64,000 nucleotides of DNA. It comes from Rhizobium leguminosarum. Lineage in GTDB: Bacteria; Pseudomonadota; Alphaproteobacteria; Rhizobiales; Rhizobiaceae. The notes beneath the pieces are model-generated. The model had not been told where the DNA came from. It saw nothing but the letters and a program-made list of their open reading frames with translations, and searched no databases. The stretch is taken from the NCBI RefSeq assembly GCF_004123835.1, contig NZ_MZMU01000028.1:1-64000 (forward strand). The letters are read 5' to 3'. Position numbers and translations under genes: made by a program. Below are positions 7,859 to 15,435 of this stretch, one piece after another; the first letter of the stretch is position 1, and every line of letters starts with the position of its first letter.

Positions 7859-8746
7859 ATGAAAAATTGGACAAAAGGCATTTTTGCAGCCGGCGTCATG
7901 GCAGCCGCCATGTTCCAGCCTGCATCCGCAGAGACCATCAAGGTCGGCAGCAAGAATTTCACCGAGCAGTTTATCCTTGCCGAAATGTACGCCGCCGTTC
8001 TGGAAAATGCCGGCATCACCGTCGAGCGCAAGATCAACCTCGGCGGCACGCTGATTGCGCACCAGGCATTGGTGGCCGGCGAGATCGATCTCTATCCGGA
8101 ATATACCGGGACGGCGCTCGCTTCTGTCGTCAAGGGTGAGATGTCGACCGACGCCGACAAGGTCTACACGCAGGTCAAGGACTTCTACGCCAAGCAGTTC
8201 AACCTCACCTGGCTGAAGCCGAGCGGCATCAACAATGGCTATGTCATCGTGGTCCGGCAGGAAACGGCGCAGGCCAACAATCTGAAGAGCCTGTCGGATC
8301 TCGCCAAGGTTTCCAAGACCCTGGTCTTCGGCGGCGGCGCTGAATTTCCGGACCGCGCCGATGGCCTGCCCGGCCTGAAGCGTGTCTACGACGCCGAGTT
8401 CAAGGAGTTCAAGCAGTTTGCCAAGCTTGGCCTTCGTTATGATGCGCTGGAACAAAAGGACATTGACGTCGCCAATGGTGCCGCGACCGACTGGCAGATC
8501 GGCTCGAAGGACCTCGTGCCGCTGGCAGACGATAAGGGTCTGTTTCCGCCCTACTACGTGGCCCCCGTTGTCCGCCAGGACATACTGAAGGCCAATCCGA
8601 AGGTTGCCGAACTGCTGGAGGCGGTCGGCACCCATCTCGATAACGAGAAAATGCGGGTCCTCAATGCCAAGGTCGAGACCGATCACGAGGAAGCCAAGGA
8701 CGTGGCGGTCGATTTCTTGAAGGAAAACGGCCTGCTGCCGAAATGA
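7859..8746 (+). CDS. Quaternary-amine (OpuC/ProX/OsmF-type) ABC transporter substrate-binding protein
   Basis: A 295-aa periplasmic protein. The signal peptide runs to about residue 22 (cleavage after PASA). The mature start IKVGSKNFTEQFILAEMYA and the segment IDLYPEYTGTA are hallmarks of the OpuAC/ProX-like binding proteins of the QAT family. The ATG at 7859 is preceded by GAGG at 8 nt; the ATG at 7853 is too close to it. Known substrates of the family are glycine betaine, choline, carnitine and, for the EgtU/EgtV members, ergothioneine. The permeases and ATPase lie downstream at 10732-12960. Its position next to a MIO-less lyase suggests it captures that enzyme's substrate. Confidence 0.9.
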   Translation: MKNWTKGIFAAGVMAAAMFQPASAETIKVGSKNFTEQFILAEMYAAVLENAGITVERKINLGGTLIAHQALVAGEIDLYPEYTGTALASVVKGEMSTDADKVYTQVKDFYAKQFNLTWLKPSGINNGYVIVVRQETAQANNLKSLSDLAKVSKTLVFGGGAEFPDRADGLPGLKRVYDAEFKEFKQFAKLGLRYDALEQKDIDVANGAATDWQIGSKDLVPLADDKGLFPPYYVAPVVRQDILKANPKVAELLEAVGTHLDNEKMRVLNAKVETDHEEAKDVAVDFLKENGLLPK

Positions 8747-8756
8747 TTGTCACGCC

Positions 8757-8782
8757 CGCGGCCGGATATCGATCCGGCCGCG
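8757..8782 (+). promoter_or_regulatory. Strong hairpin after the binding-protein gene
   Basis: A perfect 11-bp stem (CGCGGCCGGAT/ATCCGGCCGCG) with a 4-nt loop begins 10 nt after the stop codon. There is no T-run. Its place suits a 3'-end-protecting element that stabilises the upstream binding-protein message while reducing downstream expression. Confidence 0.6.
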
Positions 8783-8864
8783 ACCTGGCGTGGCGATCTT
8801 CTTACGGTGTTTGTTCGAAAATCCGTCCGCTCAGCAGCCGGACAGGAATGTGGAGAAGCGGGAA

Positions 8865-9869
8865 ATGCAGGAAATCTGGATCGATTATCTCAATGCCCTC
8901 GATGCCAAGGCGCTAGCGCTGACGAATGACGAGATTCTCGATGCGGTGTCGAAAGCGCTGGATGCGCAGGGCAGGGGCGAAACCGTCATCGAGCCGCGTG
9001 TCCATCTTGTGCCGGAGAGCTCCGACAAAGGCCATTTCAACGTGCTTCGCGGCTATGTCAAAGCGCTGAATTATGCCGGCGTCAAAGTCGTCGGCGACTT
9101 CGTCGACAACTACAAGGTCGATCTGCCCTCAGAGCTTGCGGTCCTCAACCTGTTCGATCCGAACACCGGCGTACCGAAGGCTATCATCGACGCAACTGAT
9201 ATCACCGACATGCGCACCGGCGCCGTGACCGCCCTTGGCGCAAAATATCTCGCCCGCAAGGACAGCAAGATTCTCGGCCATATCGGTGCCCGCGGAACCT
9301 CTTACTGGAATGTCCGGCTTCTCGACCATCTCTTCGATTTCGATGAAATCCGCGTACACTCACGCCGCCCGGAAAGCCGTGATGCCTTCGCAAGGCGTCT
9401 CGAGGCAGATCTCGGCAAGAAGATCATCGTCACCGATAATTGGCAGGATTGCCTCAAGGGCGCCGATATCATGGTCGAGGCCAGCCGCCTGCCGGAACCG
9501 GCGCCGCTGTTCAAGACGGAATGGGTGAAGAAGGGAGCCTTCGTCGTGCCCTATGGCACGATGAGCGCGCTTGAATTCGATCTCACCGATATCATGGACA
9601 AGGTCGTCGTCGACGATTGGGGCCAATGCGGCCCCGGCAAGCCTTTCGGAGCGCTTCGCCGTCACGTCGATGAGGGCAAGGTGACGGCCGAGAACTTGCA
9701 TGCCGAAATCGGCCAGATCGTCTGCGGCATGAAACCCGGCCGCGAAAGTGATGAGGAGACGATCCTGTTCTGGCACCGCGGCCTCAGCACCACCGACGTG
9801 GCGCTGGGCGCCGCCATGGTGGCGAAGGCCAGGGAGATGAATATCGGCCAGCGCCTGCGGTTCGCATAA
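8865..9869 (+). CDS. Ornithine cyclodeaminase/mu-crystallin family protein
   Basis: A 334-aa protein of the OCD/mu-crystallin fold. The N-terminal half contributes substrate binding (GVKVVGDFVDNY), and a Rossmann segment follows (ILGHIGARGTSYWNVRLL, then EIRVHSRRPESRDAFA). The family uses NAD(P) for deamination or imine reduction; close relatives are sometimes annotated as tyramine oxidase subunit B without firm evidence. The ATG at 8865 has GGAGAAGCGGG just upstream. It sits between the two binding-protein-like genes of the betaine operon and 6 bp before the next gene. Possible jobs are processing an amine or imine intermediate. True ornithine cyclodeaminase activity is not supported by the context. 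Confidence 0.75.
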   Translation: MQEIWIDYLNALDAKALALTNDEILDAVSKALDAQGRGETVIEPRVHLVPESSDKGHFNVLRGYVKALNYAGVKVVGDFVDNYKVDLPSELAVLNLFDPNTGVPKAIIDATDITDMRTGAVTALGAKYLARKDSKILGHIGARGTSYWNVRLLDHLFDFDEIRVHSRRPESRDAFARRLEADLGKKIIVTDNWQDCLKGADIMVEASRLPEPAPLFKTEWVKKGAFVVPYGTMSALEFDLTDIMDKVVVDDWGQCGPGKPFGALRRHVDEGKVTAENLHAEIGQIVCGMKPGRESDEETILFWHRGLSTTDVALGAAMVAKAREMNIGQRLRFA

Positions 9870-9875
9870 ATAGCC

Positions 9876-10694
9876 ATGGTCATGTCCCAGCCAATCGCCT
9901 GTTCGAGAATGTATAATCTCAGCCCGCGCATTCGTGGCCTGTGGGACGCGCTATTTGCGCTGGTCAGCCTACGTTCCGGCGTCGAGCTGGAGATCATCGC
10001 CCATGCGGCACCAGCTCCCTTGTCGGAATTATGGACAAGGCCGGACATGGGAGCGGTCTTCATGTGTGGCTATCCGTTTTCGCGCATGCCCGAGGGCTTA
10101 AGACCGGCTGCCCTTGCTGCACCGGTCTCGAGCGAAGCATGGTCTTTGGACCAGCCGCTCTATGCCAGCCACATCCTCGTTGCCTCCAACGGGCCGGTGA
10201 AAGCGGTGGCGGATCTCGCTACGGCACGCTGGGGCTGGACCGTGCGCGATTCCCAATCGGGCTACCATGCGGCGCGCTCCTACCTTGCAGGCCGGTTTGC
10301 GGGCACGATGAAGCAGAGTACGACGGTCGGTCCACTGCTCAACCCCTCAGGCATCGTCGCAGCCCTCAAGGATGGCAGGATCGATGCGGGCGCGATCGAC
10401 GCTTATGCCTTCCAATTGTTGTCGATGCACGAACGCGACGCGATCGATGGTCTTCGTATTCTAGCGACGACCGATCCGCTTCCCGCGCCGCTATTGGTTG
10501 CCGCGCAAACATTACCCGCGGACATCGCCACAGCGTTACAGCGGAGCCTCGTGACGTTGCATGAAACGCCTGAGGGAGCGGCGGCTTTGGAACGGCTCGG
10601 CCTCAGACGATTTTCGGCGGTCGCTCCGTCGGCCTACGATGTCCTGCCGCAGAGAGCCGACGACGCCGATCGCAGATTGGGGATCTCATGGTAG
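9876..10694 (+). CDS. PhnD-like binding protein without signal peptide
   Basis: About 270 aa (ATG at 9876 or 9882), resembling phosphonate-type (PhnD/TauT-like) periplasmic binding proteins: the segments GAVFMCGYPFSRM, QPLYASHILVASNGPV, VRDSQSGYHAARSYL and LKDGRIDAGAIDAYAFQLL follow the family order. There is no hydrophobic leader; the N-terminus is MSQPIACSRMYNLSPRI. It may therefore act in the cytoplasm as a sensor or carrier, or be a binding protein whose leader was lost. It is the second binding-type protein of this operon, besides the QAT-type one at 7859, and has no matching PhnE/PhnC here. Confidence 0.7.
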   Translation: MVMSQPIACSRMYNLSPRIRGLWDALFALVSLRSGVELEIIAHAAPAPLSELWTRPDMGAVFMCGYPFSRMPEGLRPAALAAPVSSEAWSLDQPLYASHILVASNGPVKAVADLATARWGWTVRDSQSGYHAARSYLAGRFAGTMKQSTTVGPLLNPSGIVAALKDGRIDAGAIDAYAFQLLSMHERDAIDGLRILATTDPLPAPLLVAAQTLPADIATALQRSLVTLHETPEGAAALERLGLRRFSAVAPSAYDVLPQRADDADRRLGISW

Positions 10695-10731
10695 ACAGGC
10701 GAACGAGCGCCCGGACGCGGAGGTCTCGACG

Positions 10732-11364
10732 ATGAAATGGGTCCCCAAACACCTCGACCGGCTATTCGAAGCGCTGTTGGAGCACCTGTATCTCGTTTTT
10801 TCCTCGGTCGGCATTGCCCTGGTGATCTCGCTGATCGTCGGGATATGGGCGGCAAGGCGGCCGCGGAGCTTCGCGGTTATCATCATCTTCACCGGTATCC
10901 TGTTCGCCGTGCCGAGCCTAGCGCTGTTTGCGCTTCTCATCCCCATCATGGGGATTGGGGCGGCACCCGCCATTACCGGTCTTGCCGCCTACTCGCTGAT
11001 GATCCTGATCCGCAATATCGGCATGGGGTTTCAGGCAATTCCGCGTGACATACTCGAAGCTGCCGATGGCATGGGCTACGGCACGGCGCGCCGGATCTGC
11101 GAAGTCGAGCTGCCGCTGGCGATGCCCTATATCGTCGGCGGTATTCGCATTGCCATGGTGACGGTCATCGGCATCGCGACCGTTGCCGCCTATATCAATG
11201 CCGGCGGGCTCGGCGTCATCATTTTCGAAGGCATCGACCAGCGGTTTCCCGAAAAGATCATCGCGGGCGGGCTGCTGACGTCATTTCTGGCGCTCTTTGC
11301 CGACTACTGTTTTGCATCCTTCGAAAAGCTGCTGCGCCGGCGCAGTGGAGGTAAAACAGCATGA
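10732..11364 (+). CDS. QAT-type ABC transporter permease 1 (OpuCB-like)
   Basis: A 210-aa membrane protein with five to six hydrophobic segments and the binding-protein-dependent permease loop EAADGMGYGTARRICEVELPLAMPYIVGGIR. This is the size and motif pattern of OpuCB/OpuCD-type permeases. The ATG at 10732 follows GGAGG, and the stop overlaps the second permease start (ATGA). It probably forms a heterodimer with that protein and works with the ATPase at 12019 and the binding protein at 7859. Confidence 0.9.
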   Translation: MKWVPKHLDRLFEALLEHLYLVFSSVGIALVISLIVGIWAARRPRSFAVIIIFTGILFAVPSLALFALLIPIMGIGAAPAITGLAAYSLMILIRNIGMGFQAIPRDILEAADGMGYGTARRICEVELPLAMPYIVGGIRIAMVTVIGIATVAAYINAGGLGVIIFEGIDQRFPEKIIAGGLLTSFLALFADYCFASFEKLLRRRSGGKTA

Positions 11365-11996
11365 TCGTTATCGATGCATTCAGCTGGATCTTCAACAACT
11401 CCGGCGCCTTCTTCAATGCCTTCAATCGCCATCTTCTGATGTGCGTCCTATCGCTCGGCATCGCTTTCGTCATTGCCGTGCCACTTGGATTTGCCGTTGC
11501 ACGGGCACCTCGCGCCGCCTTTACCGTGGTCAATATTGCCGGCGCCTTGCGCTCCATACCGAGCCTCGCGATCCTGTCGGCGGCGATGCCGTTTCTCGGC
11601 ATCGGATTGTTGCCGTCGGTAGTCGCCCTCATCGTCCTTGCCGTGCCGCCGCTGCTGTTGAGCACGATCATCGGCATCCGCGAGATCGACGCCTCGGTGA
11701 TCGATGCGGCCGACGGAATGGGCATGAGCGCCGGGCAGATGCTGTGGGAGATCGAACTTCCTCTGGCCGTTCCGTCGATTCTGTCAGGCGTCAGGACGAG
11801 TGCCATCCAGGTCATCGGCGGGGCGGCGCTGGCCTCCTTCATCGGCGGCGGCGGGCTTGGCGATTTCATCAATGCCGGCATTGCGATCATGAACATGCCG
11901 CGCCTTCTCGTCGGAGCGGTTCCGATAGCGTTGCTCGCGATCTTTGCGGAACTGGCGTTCGGCGCACTGGAGCGCGTCTTCACTCAACGGCGCTAA
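11361..11996 (+). CDS. QAT-type ABC transporter permease 2 (OpuCD-like)
   Basis: A 211-aa permease closely paralogous to its neighbour: IDAADGMGMSAGQMLWEIELPLAVPSILSGVRTSAIQ is the EAA-type loop that contacts the ATPase, and FIGGGGLGDFINAG is typical of glycine-betaine permeases. It overlaps the first permease gene by 4 bp. Two permease genes of the same small size are usual for the OpuC/OsmF-type layout. Confidence 0.9.
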   Translation: MIVIDAFSWIFNNSGAFFNAFNRHLLMCVLSLGIAFVIAVPLGFAVARAPRAAFTVVNIAGALRSIPSLAILSAAMPFLGIGLLPSVVALIVLAVPPLLLSTIIGIREIDASVIDAADGMGMSAGQMLWEIELPLAVPSILSGVRTSAIQVIGGAALASFIGGGGLGDFINAGIAIMNMPRLLVGAVPIALLAIFAELAFGALERVFTQRR

Positions 11997-12018
11997 GCGG
12001 CCGAAAGCGGATATCAGG

Positions 12019-12960
12019 ATGATTCATCTCGACCATGTTACGAAGAATTACGACGGAAGCGGTTCGCATGCGGTCGACAATCTCGATCTCCTGATCGAGA
12101 CCGGTACGACGGTTGCCCTGATCGGTCCTTCGGGCTGCGGCAAGACCACGACCATGCGCATGATCAATCAGCTGGAGACGCCCACGGCGGGACGGGTGCT
12201 GGTCGATGGCAGAGATATCGCCCGGGTCGATCAGAAAGAACTGCGCCGCAGCATCGGTTATGTCATCCAGCAAGTCGGTCTGTTTCCGCATATGTCGATC
12301 GCGCGCAATGTCGCGACCGTGCCGCGGCTTCTCGGTTGGGAAAAGGCGCGCAGCGATCGCCGGGTCGACGAGCTGCTGGATCTCGTCGGACTTGATCCGG
12401 CCATCATGCGGCAGCGCCTGCCACACGAATTGTCGGGCGGGCAGCGTCAGCGCGTCGGGTTCGCGCGTGCGCTCGCCGCCGACCCTGCCATCATGCTGAT
12501 GGACGAACCGTTCGGCGCGATCGATCCGATCACCCGCGTTCGGCTTCAGGACGAATTCCGCGATATTCTCAGGAAGGTGAAGAAGACCGTCGTCATCGTC
12601 ACCCATGATCTCGATGAGGCGATCAAGATGGGCGATCGCATCGCGATCATGCGGGATGGCCGCCTCCTTCAATATGATACCCCGCAGGAAATCCTCGCGC
12701 GTCCCGTCAATGAATTCGTCGAGAGTTTCCTCGGTCCCGACCGAGCCATAAAAAGGCTGAGCTTGATTGCGGTATCGATGATCATGACCGCGCCGGAACC
12801 GTCGAACGGCGATGCCGAGATCGCCGCTGATGCCACGGTTCACGATGCCTTGGCGCTCATCCTCTCCGGTGAGATGCCGGGCCTGCACGTCAGAGCCGCA
12901 GACGGGACGCTTGCGGGATATTTGTCTCGTGACACCTTATTGCGCGCCAATCGGCTGTAG
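12019..12960 (+). CDS. QAT-type ABC transporter ATP-binding protein (OpuCA-like)
   Basis: A 313-aa ATPase with Walker A GPSGCGKTT, signature LSGGQRQRVGFARALA, Walker B IMLMDEPFGAIDP and switch His in THDLDEA. The C-terminal tail after about residue 240 keeps one CBS-like half (ATVHDALALILSGEMPG to GYLSRDTLL), where OpuCA proteins usually have a tandem CBS module for osmotic or nucleotide sensing. The tail is thus short. Start 12019 was chosen because it begins the ABC domain directly (MIHLDHVTKNY). It is the last gene of the operon and faces the convergent PQQ dehydrogenase gene. Confidence 0.9.
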   Translation: MIHLDHVTKNYDGSGSHAVDNLDLLIETGTTVALIGPSGCGKTTTMRMINQLETPTAGRVLVDGRDIARVDQKELRRSIGYVIQQVGLFPHMSIARNVATVPRLLGWEKARSDRRVDELLDLVGLDPAIMRQRLPHELSGGQRQRVGFARALAADPAIMLMDEPFGAIDPITRVRLQDEFRDILRKVKKTVVIVTHDLDEAIKMGDRIAIMRDGRLLQYDTPQEILARPVNEFVESFLGPDRAIKRLSLIAVSMIMTAPEPSNGDAEIAADATVHDALALILSGEMPGLHVRAADGTLAGYLSRDTLLRANRL

Positions 12961-13004
12961 AGCAATTCGGTCCTGCGCCCGGAATTGTGGTCGGAATGGC
13001 CGTA

Positions 13005-13020
13005 GGCTCCATTCGGAGCC
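13005..13020. terminator. Hairpin between convergent genes
   Basis: A perfect 6-bp stem (GGCTCC/GGAGCC) with a 4-nt loop lies in the 82-bp gap between the convergent OpuCA-like and PQQ-dehydrogenase genes. A wider CAATTC/GAATTG pair lies just to its left. T-runs are weak on both sides, so a bidirectional terminator is only probable. Confidence 0.4.
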
Positions 13021-13042
13021 TCGGATTTCGGCACCTCCGATT

Positions 13043-14623
13043 TTAAGGACCGGTTGCAGGGGCAATCTGCATCTGCGCAGGCCGGCGCTCATCCTGTTGT
13101 TGGCCGGAAGGTGGTGGTGCCAGGCCGGTCGGGTGCTTATCGGGCGATGCCGGTGGTGTTTGGGATTGAGCGGCCGACCCCGTCATTCCCGTTCCGGTAT
13201 TTCGATTTACATCGGGATTCTGGTCTCCCATCGCATTCGTCGAGACTTGCAATTTTACCTGATCGGTGCCGATTGGCTGCGGCGTGATTTTGCCGTCGGA
13301 CGACGATACGCGCCAGACGGTATTGCCGGCGTCATCGGCGACGAGCAGCGCTCCCGTCCCGTCGATCCCGACACCAACCGGCCGTCCCTTCGCCTGGTCG
13401 CCCTGGATAAAGCCCGTGACGACGTCCTGCGCCTTGCCGGATGGTTTGCCGTTTTCGAATGGTACGTACACGACTTTGTAGCCGTTAAAGCTGTCCCGAT
13501 TCCAACTGCCGTGCTCGCCGACGAAGGCGCCATTGGCGTATGCGGCCGGCAGCGCCGAATTCATCGAGAAGGTCAGTCCGAGCGCGGCGACATGGCTCGA
13601 CAGCGCATAATCCGGTGGGATCGCCATTTCGACCATGTCGGGACGCGGCGGATGCACGCGCGCATCGACATGCTTGCCATAATAGCTCCATGGCCAGCCA
13701 TAGAAGCCACCTTCCATGACCGAGGTCATGTAATCGGGAACGAGGTTCGGTCCGAGTTCGTCGCGCTCATTGACGACCGTCCAGAGCGTACCTGTCTCAG
13801 GGTTGAAGGTGAGGCCGTTCGGATTGCGCAGACCTGAGGCGAAGACGCGCGCCGCGCCGGTGTGCCGGTCGACCTGCCAGATCGCCGCACGGCCCTTTTC
13901 CGCCTCAAGCCCGTTCTCGGCGATGTTGGAATTCGAGCCGACCGAGACGTAAAGCATCTGTCCATCGGGGCTCAGCGCCAGATCCTTGGTCCAGTGATGA
14001 TTGATCGGACCACCGGGCAAGGGCGTCAGGGTTTTCGGTTGGGCGGTGATTTCATTCTGCCCAAGTTCATAGGGGTAGGCGAGAATGGCGGACGTCGAGG
14101 CGACATAGAGCGTGTTGTCGACCCAGGCGACACCGAACGGCGAATCGAGTTTCTTCAGAAGATCGTGCCTCTCATCCACCTTGCCGTCGCGGTTCGCGTC
14201 ACGCAGCAGTGTGATGACGTTGCTTTCCTTCTGCTCGCCACCGCCACCATGAGCGATCGACATGATCCAGCCCCGGATCAAATCCTTCGGCCGTGACGTC
14301 GGTTCGCCTGATGGGCCGCGCGACTGAATCACCAGTACGTCGCCGTTCGGCAAGGTGTGGACTGTCCTCGGATTGGCGAGGTCATTGGCGTAAGCAGTGA
14401 CCGTCAAACCGTTCGGGGCGGCCGGCGTCTCACCATCCTTCCAGCCAACGACCTCCGCCACCTTCAGATCAGGCAGCAGTGAGGCGGTTGGTTCCGGAAG
14501 GACGGGGTTCGGTCCGATCTGCTGAGAAATATCAAAACCTCCGCTTTGGGCGTAAGCCGCAAGACCGACGCCGAGAGATATCGACAGAACCGAGGCGCCG
14601 AGAATCTGGGACTTTTTCATCAT
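13043..14623 (-). CDS. PQQ-type soluble sugar dehydrogenase (beta-propeller, sorbosone dehydrogenase-like)
   Basis: A 526-aa exported protein. The leader (to about residue 27) is followed by a six-bladed-propeller quinoprotein domain with the family segments ANPRTVHTLPNGDVLV, HHWTKDLALSPDGQMLYVSVGS, GLRNPNGLTFNPETGTLW and FVGEHGSWNRD. The relatives oxidise aldoses or sorbosone in the periplasm using PQQ and calcium. The first ATG at 14623 overlaps the upstream stop (ATGA); the second at 14620 is better spaced from GGAGG. The last 60 or so residues are a Pro/Gln/Asn-rich low-complexity tail not needed for the fold. It is cotranscribed with the DUF2231 gene. No PQQ-synthesis gene is in the window. 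Confidence 0.85.
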   Translation of the reverse strand: MMKKSQILGASVLSISLGVGLAAYAQSGGFDISQQIGPNPVLPEPTASLLPDLKVAEVVGWKDGETPAAPNGLTVTAYANDLANPRTVHTLPNGDVLVIQSRGPSGEPTSRPKDLIRGWIMSIAHGGGGEQKESNVITLLRDANRDGKVDERHDLLKKLDSPFGVAWVDNTLYVASTSAILAYPYELGQNEITAQPKTLTPLPGGPINHHWTKDLALSPDGQMLYVSVGSNSNIAENGLEAEKGRAAIWQVDRHTGAARVFASGLRNPNGLTFNPETGTLWTVVNERDELGPNLVPDYMTSVMEGGFYGWPWSYYGKHVDARVHPPRPDMVEMAIPPDYALSSHVAALGLTFSMNSALPAAYANGAFVGEHGSWNRDSFNGYKVVYVPFENGKPSGKAQDVVTGFIQGDQAKGRPVGVGIDGTGALLVADDAGNTVWRVSSSDGKITPQPIGTDQVKLQVSTNAMGDQNPDVNRNTGTGMTGSAAQSQTPPASPDKHPTGLAPPPSGQQQDERRPAQMQIAPATGP

Positions 14624-15054
14624 ATCCTCCAGGCCAGTCTGGCATATTTTCGAGCGGAAACTGCTGCGGCCACCAGGCACAAGACAAAGGTGAGGGCCGA
14701 AAGCATCAGTCCATATGGGACTACGGCCGTCCATCCATCGCCGGCATGGATAAGGTTGTTGGCAAAGGAGAGGCCCAGTATGATCAGATAGAGAAGCGCG
14801 GACAGGAGCGGCGGCCGCAACGGGCGGGTGCGGGGACGCATCAGATCCATCAATCCGGCCAGAATGGCAAGCGAGCCCAACATGAGCCCGGCGAGCAGCA
14901 ACCATGCAGAGAAATTCTGCCACATCAGATTGCCGGTCTGCCAGAAAGCAATATCGGTCGCTAGCGCGAGCGTGAAGCAGACGAAGGGAAAGGGGACGAA
15001 CAGCGACTGTATCGGATAGGCGGCCGAGTCTCGATTGCTGGCGGATATAGTCAT
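14620..15054 (-). CDS. DUF2231 family membrane protein
   Basis: A 144-aa protein with four predicted membrane segments and the DUF2231 features PIQSLFVPFPFVCFTLALATD near the start and FANNLIHAGDG between the last two helices. The ATG at 15054 is used because a GGAG lies just upstream and the family begins near here. It overlaps the PQQ dehydrogenase start by 4 bp, so the two are coupled. DUF2231 proteins may act as membrane redox or anchoring partners of periplasmic dehydrogenases; here that is inferred from coupling only. Confidence 0.8.
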   Translation of the reverse strand: MTISASNRDSAAYPIQSLFVPFPFVCFTLALATDIAFWQTGNLMWQNFSAWLLLAGLMLGSLAILAGLMDLMRPRTRPLRPPLLSALLYLIILGLSFANNLIHAGDGWTAVVPYGLMLSALTFVLCLVAAAVSARKYARLAWRI

Positions 15055-15272
15055 CGCATGCTCCGTGGGGCTGAGAGCTTGAGGATGCCTATCCAACCCG
15101 CGGCGAGAGCAGATGGTTCCGTTGCAGTGCCTTCGAAGGAGCAACCTTCATCGCTCAAATAACTGCTCACCTGCTCTGTCCCCTGTCAGCGGTAATAACC
15201 CAGGCGCGAGAATCAAACAGTACGCCTTCCAAACGCCTAAGGCGCTATCGACATTCCACCACCCAGTCTTTT

Positions 15273-15288
15273 GTGAAATATATTTCAC
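15273..15288. promoter_or_regulatory. Perfect 16-bp palindrome, likely SorC-family operator
   Basis: GTGAAATATATTTCAC is a perfect inverted repeat upstream of the sugar ABC operon, 13 bp before its candidate -35 box. The operon encodes its own SorC-family regulator at 19094-20098, the most likely binder. No second copy was noticed in the window. Confidence 0.7.
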
Positions 15289-15301
15289 GGCATGAATTAT
15301 A

Positions 15302-15328
15302 TTGACAGCGCTTTGCTGTTGCGATTAT
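15302..15328 (+). promoter_or_regulatory. Candidate sigma-70 promoter of the polyol operon
   Basis: A perfect TTGACA (15302-15307) is followed after 15 bp by GATTAT (15323-15328), four of six matches to a -10 box. The spacing is short. It lies just right of the palindrome and about 108 bp before the TTG start. Confidence 0.45.
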
Positions 15329-15435
15329 CTGCCCATACCGGACTTCGAGGAGAAACTCCGGTCTTCAATGGATCATCGGCAGCCGCTGAGGCGCCGCCGG
15401 ATATTTGGGAGGGGCTTCGGCCTCGAGGAGGAAAC

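Larger units (their letters stand above)
15055..15435. other. Divergent intergenic region, 381 bp
   Basis: This stretch separates the DUF2231 gene (leftward) from the sugar ABC operon (rightward). It holds the palindromic operator at 15273-15288, a consensus -35 box at 15302 and the GAGGAGG ribosome-binding site of the TTG-started binding-protein gene. No gene was recognised in it. Confidence 0.6.

Noticed and set aside
8865..9869. Calling the OCD-family protein an ornithine cyclodeaminase
   Set aside because: The family is broad and the context is betaine or aromatic-acid catabolism with no arginine or ornithine genes.
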